Assembly (NCBI RefSeq): GCF_026340565.1
Contig: NZ_JAPEPB010000001.1
Coordinates: forward strand, 1,426,001-1,490,000
Reading direction: 5' to 3'
Length of the DNA: 64,000 nt
From: Kitasatospora sp. NBC_01287
GTDB taxonomy: Bacteria > Actinomycetota > Actinomycetes > Streptomycetales > Streptomycetaceae
Part shown: piece by piece, positions 1 through 7,722 of the stretch
How the letters are laid out: every line of letters starts with the position of its first letter
Numbering within the stretch: position 1 is the stretch's first letter
The notes under the pieces: model-generated
Database searches by the model: none
What the model was told of the DNA's origin: nothing
The model's input: the letters and a program-made list of their open reading frames with translations, nothing else
Program-made: the position numbers and the translations under genes

Positions 1-1659
1 CTGGCCCATCGCCGCCGCCAACTGGTCGACCACCAGCTCCTGCGCGCAGCGGACGTTGGGCGAGTAGATGCCGCGCATGCTGCCGGTGTTGAAGCCGTGG
101 TCGACCTCGCTCAGCAGCTGGGTGGTGACGCCGAACTCGTAGGGGGTCTGCTGGGTGAGCGCGAACATCGTCTCGGAGAAGGCCAGATTGGTCACCGGCA
201 GCTTGTCGACCAGCGAGGTGAGGATCTCGCCGACGCCGTGGCCGAAGTCGGTGGCGACCGACGTGTGGCGCTGCTCGAAGCTGACCACGTTGCCCAGCGA
301 GTAGGTGGCGCGCACCCGGGAGGTCGACATCGGGTGCGCGCGGCCCTGGCGGAAGTCGTCGGTGCGGTGCCACATCAGCTTGACCGGCTTGCCCATCGCC
401 CGGGAGACCAGCGCCGCCTCCAGCGCCGCGTCGTGGAAGAGCTTGCGGCCGAACGACCCGCCGCCCTGGGTGACGTGCACGGTGACCTGGGTGGGCAGCA
501 GCCCGAGCGCGGCCGCGATCAGCTCCTGGGCCACGATCGGCGCCTTCAGCGCGCCCCAGATCTCGGCCCGGTCCGCACGCACGTCGGCGATCGCGCAGTT
601 GGGCTCCAGCGCGCTGTTGCTGGCGAAGTGGAAGGTGAACCGGGCGTCCACCGCCTGGGTGAGCAGCGGCAGCGGCGGGACCACCAGCGGCAGTTCGGCC
701 GCCTGCAGCTCCTGCAGCACGGTGGCGTCACTCGTGCCCTCGGCGGTGCCGGGGCCCCAGGTCACCTGCAGCGCGCGGACCGCGTCGATGCACTGCCCGA
801 AGGTCTGCCCGCGCACCGCGACACCGGTGGCGACGGCCACTACGTCGGTGATGCCCGGCATCGCCTGCACGGCCGCCAGGTTCCCCACCGCACCGACCGT
901 GCCGTTGATCGTCGGCGGGCGGCAGAGCATGGTCGGCAGCGCCCCGGGCACGCTCAGGTCCATGGCGAACTGCTTGCGCCCGGTCACCGCGTCCAGCGCG
1001 TCGATCCGGTTCTGCGGCGTGCCGATCACGCCGAACCGCGCGGCCGGCTTGAGCGACACCGAGACCTGCACCGTGCCGGCGCTGGCCGCGGCCACCGCCA
1101 GCTCGCCGTACCCGATGCTGACGCCGGCCGCCGAGGTGATCACACCCGCGCTCGTCGTCAGCGTCGAGACCGCCACCCCGAGCTGGAGGGCGGCGGCCTG
1201 GAGCAGCCGCTGCCTGGCGATCGCGGCGGCCACCCGGATCGGCGTGAAGGTGGCGAGGGTGGTGTTCGAGGCCCCGGTGAGCTGGTTGAAGACCAACTCG
1301 GGACGGGCGTCCGCGAGGGTGACCCGCACCCGGTCCAGCGGGAGGTCCAGCTCCTCGGCGATCAGCATCGCGCTGGAGGTGGTGACGCCCTGGCCGACCT
1401 CGGCCCGCGGCAGCGCGAAGGAGGCCGTGCCGTCGGTGTTCAGCTGGATGCTGATCAGGTTCGCGGTGGGCAGCGCCGCGTCCGTGAGCAGGTCGTTCAG
1501 GTCGTAGACCTCGGACGGCTCGGGCAGCGAGGGGATCGCCGCCTCGGCCCGCTCGGGCACCGCCGCCTCCCCGAGCTGCGCGGCCACCGTGAGCGTGGCG
1601 GCCCCGAGCACGTAGCCCAGGAACCTCCGCCGCCCCACCGAGTGATCCTGATCACCCAT
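1..1659 (-). CDS. Xanthine dehydrogenase-family molybdopterin-binding subunit (partial)
   Basis: This is the large molybdopterin-binding subunit of an aldehyde oxidase/isoquinoline oxidoreductase-type enzyme, which hydroxylates substrates using a molybdopterin cytosine dinucleotide cofactor and normally pairs with a 2Fe-2S subunit. It opens with a twin-arginine signal (VGRRRFLGY followed by a hydrophobic stretch), so export by the Tat system is expected. The family blocks LPRAEVGQGV, TQGGGSFGRK and GSMRGIYSPNVRCAQE are readable. The ATG at 1659 follows GGAGAGG at good spacing. The gene runs off the left end after about 553 codons, so the C-terminal part with the catalytic glutamate is not in the window. 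The iron-sulfur partner is not visible and may lie further left. The family is clear, the substrate unknown. Confidence 0.9.
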   Translation of the reverse strand, partial: MGDQDHSVGRRRFLGYVLGAATLTVAAQLGEAAVPERAEAAIPSLPEPSEVYDLNDLLTDAALPTANLISIQLNTDGTASFALPRAEVGQGVTTSSAMLIAEELDLPLDRVRVTLADARPELVFNQLTGASNTTLATFTPIRVAAAIARQRLLQAAALQLGVAVSTLTTSAGVITSAAGVSIGYGELAVAAASAGTVQVSVSLKPAARFGVIGTPQNRIDALDAVTGRKQFAMDLSVPGALPTMLCRPPTINGTVGAVGNLAAVQAMPGITDVVAVATGVAVRGQTFGQCIDAVRALQVTWGPGTAEGTSDATVLQELQAAELPLVVPPLPLLTQAVDARFTFHFASNSALEPNCAIADVRADRAEIWGALKAPIVAQELIAAALGLLPTQVTVHVTQGGGSFGRKLFHDAALEAALVSRAMGKPVKLMWHRTDDFRQGRAHPMSTSRVRATYSLGNVVSFEQRHTSVATDFGHGVGEILTSLVDKLPVTNLAFSETMFALTQQTPYEFGVTTQLLSEVDHGFNTGSMRGIYSPNVRCAQELVVDQLAAAMGQ

Positions 1660-1874
1660 CAACTGTCCTCTCCCCGGGGTTGTCGCGAAGCGCGAGCCTG
1701 CCACACCGCCGCTGCCCGACGCCACGCGGCCCCTTCGGGCACGCCGGGCCCCACCAGGCACGACGGGCTCCGGCACGCTGCCCGGCTCACCCCACCGGGC
1801 GCTGCCGCACCGGCATCCGGGTACGGGATGCGCGGCACGAGGTGTGCGGACGGCAGGGAGGGAAGAAGGGAAGG

Positions 1875-3107
1875 ATGTTCCGTGCACGTGGTGAGCTGAT
1901 CGCGAAGGCCAGACGCCGGCTGCGGGAGCCGGTGGTCGAGCAGGCCATCCGGGCGACCGCCGCGGCGACCCTCGCCTATGTCGTCGCACTGCACCTGAGC
2001 AGCGAGCCGGCCCCGCTGACAGCGCCGCTGACCGCCCTGCTCGTGGTGCAGGTGACGCTCTACTCCACCCTGACCACCGGGATCCGCCGGGTGAACTCGG
2101 TGGTGGTCGGGGTGCTGATCGCGATCGGCTTCAGCGCGGTGGTCGGCCTCTCCTGGTGGAGCCTGGCGCTGACCATCCTCGCGGCGCTGACGATCGGCCA
2201 CTTCGTGCGGGTGGACGAGTTCGTCAACGAGGTCGCGATCAGCGCGATGCTGATCCTCGGGGTGACCCAGGTGGCCTCGCAGGCCTGGGACCGGATCCTG
2301 GAGACGCTGATCGGCGCCGTGGTGGGGCTGCTCTTCAACCTGCTCTTCGCCCCGCCGGTCTGGGTGGACACCGCCGGCGAGTCGCTCCTGGACCTGTCCC
2401 GCCGGGCCCGCCACCTGCTGCTGAGCATCGCCGAGGAGCTGAGCGGACCGACCCCGGTGGAGCGCGCGGCCGCCCGGCTGCACGAGGCGCGCCGGCTCGA
2501 CCAGGCGATCGCCGACGTGGACGGCGCGCTGCGCCAGGCCGAGGACAGCCTGCGGCTGAACCCGCGGATCCGCGAGGGCCTGCTCTCCCGGATCATGCTG
2601 CGCACCGGCCTGGACACCCTGGAGATCTGCGTGGTGGTGGTGCGGGTGCTGGCCCGCTCGCTCACCGACCTGGCCAAGCGCCGCGAGGAGGGTGAACGGC
2701 TGCTGGCCCCCGACCTGGCGCTCGGGATGGAGGAGCTGCTCGGCCACATCGGCGGCGCGCTGGTCAGCTTCGCGGTGCTGGTCACCACCCAGGTCGGCCG
2801 CGACGCGCAGGAGGCGGAGGAGCGGCTGGCCGCCGAACTCGCCGCGGCCTGGGCCAGCCGGGAGAAGCTCGCCGAGCGGCTGCTGCGGCGCGTCCAGGAG
2901 CACCCGCAGGCCTGGCAGCTGCACGGCTCGATGCTGGCCGAGGTGGACCGGATCCTGGACGAGCTGGACCTGGAGCACCGCTCCCGGCGCCTGATGGAGG
3001 AGCTGGACCGCGCCTCGGTGGCCAACCGGGCCCGCCTGGAGCGGATCGGCGGGGCCCGGCGACTGGTCAAGGGCGGCGGGCGGCTGCTGCGGCGCGTGCT
3101 GCCGTAA
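1875..3107 (+). CDS. FUSC/aromatic acid exporter family membrane protein
   Basis: This 410-residue inner-membrane protein resembles the FUSC/ArAE family (aromatic acid efflux). The N-terminal 150 residues hold several hydrophobic helices, with TAAATLAYVVALHL, LTALLVVQVTLYSTL and VVGVLIAIGFSAVVGL visible, followed by LIGAVVGLLFNLLFAPPVW and then a long charged, largely helical cytoplasmic domain. The reading frame is open further upstream, but the ATG at 1875 is preceded by a purine-rich GGGAGGGAAGAAGGGAAGG and begins with a typical MFRARGEL. It is divergent from the molybdopterin oxidase gene, with about 215 bases between the two starts. Substrate unknown. Confidence 0.8.
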   Translation: MFRARGELIAKARRRLREPVVEQAIRATAAATLAYVVALHLSSEPAPLTAPLTALLVVQVTLYSTLTTGIRRVNSVVVGVLIAIGFSAVVGLSWWSLALTILAALTIGHFVRVDEFVNEVAISAMLILGVTQVASQAWDRILETLIGAVVGLLFNLLFAPPVWVDTAGESLLDLSRRARHLLLSIAEELSGPTPVERAAARLHEARRLDQAIADVDGALRQAEDSLRLNPRIREGLLSRIMLRTGLDTLEICVVVVRVLARSLTDLAKRREEGERLLAPDLALGMEELLGHIGGALVSFAVLVTTQVGRDAQEAEERLAAELAAAWASREKLAERLLRRVQEHPQAWQLHGSMLAEVDRILDELDLEHRSRRLMEELDRASVANRARLERIGGARRLVKGGGRLLRRVLP

Positions 3108-3122
3108 CCCCCCGCCCGCCCG

Positions 3123-3171
3123 CTCACCCGAGCCCGCCCGTACCCTCGCCCCCTCACCCGAGCCCGCCCGT
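3123..3171. repeat. Two 19-bp direct repeats in a C-rich tract
   Basis: CTCACCCGAGCCCGCCCGT occurs exactly at 3123-3141 and 3153-3171, inside a C-rich low-complexity stretch between convergent genes. Shorter CACCCCCGCCCG copies continue into the end of the next gene. It may only be slippage-prone filler. Confidence 0.7.
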
Positions 3172-3184
3172 CACCCCCGTCCCC

Positions 3185-4168
3185 TCACCCCCGCCCGTCA
3201 CCCCCGCCCGCGCGACCAGGCCCGCTCAGCCAGGCGCGTGCCGCGGCGGGCACCGCGTCGGGCTCGCCGCGGGCGATCCGCTCGTCGACCGGGAGCGGGC
3301 CGTCGAAGCGGTTGCCCTCGCGGTCGGCGTAGAAGGAGCCGCTGATGACCAGCCGGGCGCCGTCCCGCAGCTGGTGGGTCCGGTTCCCGGTGGTGTAGCC
3401 AGCGGTGGGCGCGCCGATGGTGCGCACGTTCGACTGGCCCTGGAAGGCGACCACCACGGCCTCGCCCGCGCTGGCGGTGTGACCCGAGGTGAGCAGGGCC
3501 AGCGGTGCGTCCGCCGCGCGCCGCCCGGAGCCGAGCGGACTGCGCGAGCGGGCCGTCGGCTTGCCGCCCAGGCTGACCCGACCGTCCTCCAGCGTCCAGG
3601 CCTCGCTCTGCCCGTCCGGGCCCTCGAACCGGCCGAGGACGCCGTCCCGCAGCAGCGGGGCCGCCACCGCGAGCATCGGCCACATGTTCCCGCCGGTGTT
3701 GGCGCGCACGTCCACCACCCACGCCCGCGGTGCCGCCGCCAGCAGCGTGCCGAGCACCTCGTCCCCGGCCCTGGCGTAGTCGCGGGCGAGGCGGTAGCCG
3801 TCGGACAGCCCCGGCAGTCTGAGGTAGCCCACCCCCTCGACGACCCGGCCGGTCGGCAGCGGCGGTCCCAACGCCGCCGCCCGGGCCGCGAGCCGCTCCC
3901 TGACCTCCGGCGGGACGGCTGCCCGCGGCAGCCGCAGTCCGCTGTGCCGGCCACCGGCCCGCAGTAGCACCTCGCGCAGCAGCGTGTGCGTGTCGGCGTA
4001 GCCGCCGGCCCCCGTCAGCACGGCCTGCGCCTCCTGCCGGACGCCCGTCCAGTCCACCGTGTCGCTGTACAGCGCGGTGCGGCGGATCAGCTCCAGCGCG
4101 TCCAGCAGGTAGGCACGGATCCGGCGCGCCGAGCGCCGCCCGCGAGCGGCGGAGAGAACGGTGAGCAT
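3185..4168 (-). CDS. S41 family peptidase
   Basis: This is a probable serine protease of the S41 (C-terminal processing/tricorn-core) family, 327 residues. The strand-turn motif VDVRANTGGNMW and the nucleophile region TSGHTASAGEAV, with the serine in the SAGE block, are family hallmarks, and an upstream GGRHSGL matches the substrate-site histidine segment. No PDZ domain or clear signal peptide is visible. An ATG exists 8 codons earlier (4192), but GGGAGG sits just before the one at 4168, which I prefer. It lies downstream of the lanthipeptide operon, separated by a strong terminator. A role in leader removal is possible but only speculation. Confidence 0.8.
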   Translation of the reverse strand: MLTVLSAARGRRSARRIRAYLLDALELIRRTALYSDTVDWTGVRQEAQAVLTGAGGYADTHTLLREVLLRAGGRHSGLRLPRAAVPPEVRERLAARAAALGPPLPTGRVVEGVGYLRLPGLSDGYRLARDYARAGDEVLGTLLAAAPRAWVVDVRANTGGNMWPMLAVAAPLLRDGVLGRFEGPDGQSEAWTLEDGRVSLGGKPTARSRSPLGSGRRAADAPLALLTSGHTASAGEAVVVAFQGQSNVRTIGAPTAGYTTGNRTHQLRDGARLVISGSFYADREGNRFDGPLPVDERIARGEPDAVPAAARAWLSGPGRAGGGDGRG

Positions 4169-4385
4169 CGGGTGCACCCTCCCGACCGGCATCGGGCCGC
4201 CGGTCCTGCCTGAGACCTCGCAACGTCACCGGGGACGGTACACCTTCTCCCAACCAGCCCTCCCCCAGGGCTCGGTGGGCGACCAGCGCACCCATCCCTG
4301 CCGCCCCGTCCCGCGGCCGAGCGGCGGGCGTCGTAGAGTCGGTCCAGCGTGACCGGGGCCGACCTGTCGGACCCGGTCACCGAAC

Positions 4386-4424
4386 AGCGGTGCCCACCCG
4401 ATTGAGGCTCGGGTGGGCACCGCT
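4386..4424 (-). terminator. Strong hairpin terminator after the lanthipeptide precursor gene
   Basis: A perfect 16-bp stem (AGCGGTGCCCACCCGA at 4386-4401 pairing with 4409-4424) surrounds a 7-base loop. It sits 27 bases beyond the precursor stop codon and separates it from the S41 peptidase gene. There is no long U tract, as is usual in actinobacteria. Confidence 0.8.
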
Positions 4425-4450
4425 GTCAGTTCAACGCGTCAACACGTACG

Positions 4451-4549
4451 TCACATGCAGGTACGCGAGGACCAGTGGCTGCAGAACAGCGACTCGACGA
4501 TCGACTCGTTCTCCTCGTTCAGGCCCTGGAGGTCGAGGATGAAAGCCAT
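4451..4549 (-). CDS. lanA: Class III lanthipeptide precursor peptide (LanA)
   Basis: This 32-codon gene encodes a peptide beginning MAFILDLQGLNEENES. The ILDLQ box is the conserved leader element of class III lanthipeptide precursors. The C-terminal core region, SLFCSHWSSRTCM, has a Ser-x2-Cys unit followed by Ser-x2-Ser-x3-Cys, which is the spacing used for a labionin or lanthionine ring. GAGG lies six bases before the ATG. It is 40 bases downstream of the lanKC stop and followed by a strong terminator, so the two form one transcript. The product is expected to be a short two-ring peptide of the SapB/labyrinthopeptin class. The exact leader cleavage site cannot be read from sequence. Confidence 0.9.
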   Translation of the reverse strand: MAFILDLQGLNEENESIVESLFCSHWSSRTCM

Positions 4550-4589
4550 GACACACCTCATTTCTTTGCGTTAACCGATGGGTTGGGTA

Positions 4590-7247
4590 CTACTCGTGCA
4601 CCGCGGCCAGTGGAGCGCCGTGGTGGTCCAGGAGGGGAAGGGCCGTGCCCTTCCGGGCCGACGCCGCGTGCAGCGCCAGCAGGATGCCGGCCGAGCCGGT
4701 GGCCAGGTCGGTGGAGAGGCGGAACAGGAGCTGGCCGGGGAACGCCGAGCGGTCCTGGTGGCGCACCAGGTGCCAGGAGAGCCGGGCCACCTGCCGCTCC
4801 AACTGCCGCGCGGCACTGCGGCCCTGGCCGCCAGGGCCACCATCGCCGCCACCATCGCAGCCACCGTCGCCGGCTGCGTCCCGGTCGCCGGCGGCCGCCG
4901 CGAGCGCGCAGACCAGTCCGGCCCGCCCCTCGAACAGCCCCGGCATCAGGAAGAATTCGGCCGCGCAGGCCTGGTCGAGCAGGTCGACGGCCTGGCTCAG
5001 CTGCGCGTCCTCGCGGTGGCGCAGCAGCGCCCGCGCGGCGATCGCCGCGCCTGCCGAGCCCGCGCCCAGGTAGGCGGTGCCCTGCCCGTCCTGGGTGAGC
5101 AGCATGCCCTTCTCGTCCACCTGGGCACCGGCCAGGTCGCGGGCCAGCGCGGCGAAGGCGAGATCCAGCCAGCGCTCCTCGCCGGTGTGCTCGTGCAGCC
5201 GGGTCAGGAAGAGCGCCAGGCCCGCGCCGCCGTTCAGCAGCCCGACCCGGCCCTTGCCGAGCACCGCGCCGGTGGCCAGCCGCTCGCCGTAGCCGAGCGC
5301 CTGCTCGGCCAGCTCGGGCTCGCCCCGCCGGTCGGCGAAGTGCAGCAGGCTCAGGCCGAGGCCGGCCAGGCCGCCCGACAGGTCGGCGCCGAAGACGCCG
5401 AGCCGCTGCCGGTGCTCGGTCAACTCCCGGGCCCGGTCCAGGATCTCGCCCGCCTCGTCGGGGCGGCCGACCCGGTCCAGGGCGAGCGCGGCACCGTGCA
5501 GGCCGTCGTACAGGCCGGGGCGGACCACCTTCGGGTCCCGCGCGGCCCGCAGCAACCACTCGACGTGCTCCTCCGGCACCGGGTAGCCGGTCTCCGCGAG
5601 GGCGTAGAGGACACCGGCGGCGCCGTGCGCGAGGTCGATGCCGCCGCGGTTGAACTGCTCGGGGTCGCCCGGGTAGAGCCGGTCGGTGCGCTGCGGCGTG
5701 GCGGCGGCCAGGATGCCCTCGGCCAGGTCGTCCATCACCCGGCGCCAGCTCTCGGCCGAGGCGCCGTCGGGGACGAAGGGCGCGATCCCGGTCCCGGTGC
5801 GCTCGGTGCTGCCGACCGGCAGCGCGCCGCCGGTGGCCGCCCGCAGCTGCCCGACCACCTCGGCCGCCCAGGAGGGCGGCAGCGCGAACCGCTCGGCCGC
5901 GGCGGCGGCCAGTTGCTCGGCCTTGGCCGAATCCAGCTCGATCAGGAAGGTCAGCGGCAGGAAGAGGAAGAGCCGCATGCAGGCCAGCGCGTACCGGTCG
6001 ATCGCGGCACCGGTGCGGGCGGCCGGCGAGATGAAGCCGGGGGCACCGAAGCCCGGCGGGGTGCCGTCGAGGAGGTCGAAGGCCAGCTCGAAGTCGACCA
6101 GGGCGAGCCGGCCGTCCGGGCGGACCATCACATTGCCGGGGTGCAGGTCACCGAAGGCCACCCCGTGCTCGTGCAGGGTCTCCACCATGGCGGTCAGCTG
6201 CTCGCCGAAGTCCAGCGCCATCGCGGTGTACTCGGCCAGCGCGGCGGCGTCCGGCTCGGGGCGCAGCAGCGGGTAGCGGCCGGTGAACAGGTGCCGCTCC
6301 AGCTTCTCGCCCTCGATGAACTCCTCGACCAGGTACTCGTGCTCCCAGACCACCAGGTGCTCGTAGAGCTCGGGCAGGAAGTCCAGGCCGGCCAGCCGCC
6401 GCAGCGTGTCGCGCTCGCGGTGCAGCCGTTCCACCGCGTCCGTGCCGCGCCGGTCCAGGCCGGCCATCGGGCGGGCCTCGCGCAGCACCACCACCCGCCC
6501 GTCGCGGCGGTCGCGCGCCTTGTAGACGCCGCCGCCGTTGGAGAAGTGCAGGGCCCCCTCGATGTCGTAGGGGAAGTCCTCGGGCGCGCCGGCCGCTCTG
6601 GACTCGACCTGCTCGCGCAGGAAGTCGGGCACCGTGATCCAGTCGGGGACGGAGAAGACCGGGCGGCGCAGGTCGGGGACGAGCGTGCCCTCCGCGTCCC
6701 GCAGCGCGGAGACCGTCCGGCCCTGCTCGTCGAGGCAGTACAGCTGGCGGAAGGCGCCGTACCGCACGAAGAGCAGGCTGTCCCGCCAGCGCAGATCGCT
6801 CAGGATGTACGGCCCGCGCCGCCCGGCCAGCCGGGGCTCCAGCCCTTCGAGGACCCGGAGCAGCTCGGCCTCGTCCCGCGGATAGAGCGTCAGCAGCTTT
6901 CCGCTGGAACCCCGCGGCGCGTATTTCGAATTCGCCTTCAGCACGGTTTCCCGGCCGCGCAGGAATTTGACGCTCAGCAGTTCCTCGCGGCAGAACTCCA
7001 GCACGGTGTCGATGATCTCGGGCGCCTCGTCGAGCCCCCCGGAGACGTGCACCTTCCACCCCTGGTCGGGCAGCACCGCGTCCTCGGGGTGCAGGTAGAC
7101 CCAGACGCTGTCGCGACTGCGGCGCCAGCCCTCCGGCACCGGCCGGACCGCCGGCGGGTAGAGGCCTTCGAGGTCGTCACGGGAGCCGGGGTCGTCGAAG
7201 TAGACGGGGTCCGCCTGGCAGAACTGCTCGTACTCCGAAGGCCGCAC
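4590..7247 (-). CDS. lanKC: Class III lanthionine synthetase LanKC
   Basis: This trifunctional lanthipeptide-modifying enzyme has about 885 residues, a normal length for the family. The N-terminal ~220 residues correspond to the phosphoSer/phosphoThr lyase domain. Residues ~230-480 are a protein-kinase-like domain with VAFGDLHPGNVM (catalytic loop) and LVDFELAF (metal-binding DFE). The rest is a LanC-like cyclase domain with GLYDGLHGAALAL and GLLNGGAGLALFL repeats. I see no WCYG/CHG zinc-ligand motifs in the cyclase part, which is typical of class III as opposed to class IV. An ATG at 7268 is in frame, but GGAGGGG lies eight bases before the GTG at 7247, which I choose. It is transcribed with the precursor gene downstream. 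Confidence 0.9.
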   Translation of the reverse strand: MRPSEYEQFCQADPVYFDDPGSRDDLEGLYPPAVRPVPEGWRRSRDSVWVYLHPEDAVLPDQGWKVHVSGGLDEAPEIIDTVLEFCREELLSVKFLRGRETVLKANSKYAPRGSSGKLLTLYPRDEAELLRVLEGLEPRLAGRRGPYILSDLRWRDSLLFVRYGAFRQLYCLDEQGRTVSALRDAEGTLVPDLRRPVFSVPDWITVPDFLREQVESRAAGAPEDFPYDIEGALHFSNGGGVYKARDRRDGRVVVLREARPMAGLDRRGTDAVERLHRERDTLRRLAGLDFLPELYEHLVVWEHEYLVEEFIEGEKLERHLFTGRYPLLRPEPDAAALAEYTAMALDFGEQLTAMVETLHEHGVAFGDLHPGNVMVRPDGRLALVDFELAFDLLDGTPPGFGAPGFISPAARTGAAIDRYALACMRLFLFLPLTFLIELDSAKAEQLAAAAAERFALPPSWAAEVVGQLRAATGGALPVGSTERTGTGIAPFVPDGASAESWRRVMDDLAEGILAAATPQRTDRLYPGDPEQFNRGGIDLAHGAAGVLYALAETGYPVPEEHVEWLLRAARDPKVVRPGLYDGLHGAALALDRVGRPDEAGEILDRARELTEHRQRLGVFGADLSGGLAGLGLSLLHFADRRGEPELAEQALGYGERLATGAVLGKGRVGLLNGGAGLALFLTRLHEHTGEERWLDLAFAALARDLAGAQVDEKGMLLTQDGQGTAYLGAGSAGAAIAARALLRHREDAQLSQAVDLLDQACAAEFFLMPGLFEGRAGLVCALAAAAGDRDAAGDGGCDGGGDGGPGGQGRSAARQLERQVARLSWHLVRHQDRSAFPGQLLFRLSTDLATGSAGILLALHAASARKGTALPLLDHHGAPLAAVHE

Positions 7248-7346
7248 CGAAGGATCCCCTCCACGCATAAATCGACGGACCGTGCGGGGTGTGCCCGGCC
7301 GTTCGCACTGACCCGGACTCGTTTTCGTGTCCGGCGTTGGACCGGA

Positions 7347-7376
7347 TTTATAGCCGGGTTTCCCGGATGGACTCAA
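7347..7376 (-). promoter_or_regulatory. Probable sigma70-type promoter of the lanKC-lanA operon
   Basis: Reading leftward, TTGAGT (7376-7371) and TATAAA (7352-7347) are separated by 18 bases, close to the housekeeping consensus. This leaves a leader of about 95 bases before lanKC. Such AT-rich elements are scarce in this DNA, which makes it stand out. Confidence 0.55.
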
Positions 7377-7722
7377 GACCTTGCGGCAGCAATAACGGCG
7401 TGTTAACCGCGCGGCCATCGAAGCCCGCTCGGACCGCCCACGATGACCGGAAAACCGTGAACCCCGCGGGCCGGCCGATCCGTGCCGCGCCCACCCGCCC
7501 CAGGCCCCGCCCCCGGAGCGCGGCACCGGTCGCACACCGACCACCACGCCGCGGGAGCCGCCGGAGTGGTGGCGGCGATTTTCGGCCAACCCGGCTGATT
7601 TCACGTTCAGTCCGCGCGACTCCACGCAGTGTGCGCGTCGCGGGCCGACCTCGAACGGCAACGCATTCGAAGGGGGCTCCCGAGGGGGTTGCCTCGAAGG
7701 GGGCCGCCAACAGGCCCTCCCG
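7377..7722. other. Non-coding stretch between lanKC promoter and ABC permease gene
   Basis: No convincing gene is seen. The stretch contains two copies of TCGAAGGGGGC (7667-7677 and 7694-7704) and a short AT-rich patch near 7570-7610. It is downstream of the permease stop and upstream of the lanKC promoter. Confidence 0.5.

Noticed and set aside
4578-7406. 942-codon open frame on the + strand opposite lanKC
   Set aside because: It is the mirror of lanKC codon bias (Gln/Arg/Gly-rich, no domain) and has no ribosome binding site.
7348-7710. 120-codon minus-strand frame between lanKC and the permease
   Set aside because: It would cover the lanKC promoter, is Arg/Gly-rich without domain content and has no good ribosome binding site.
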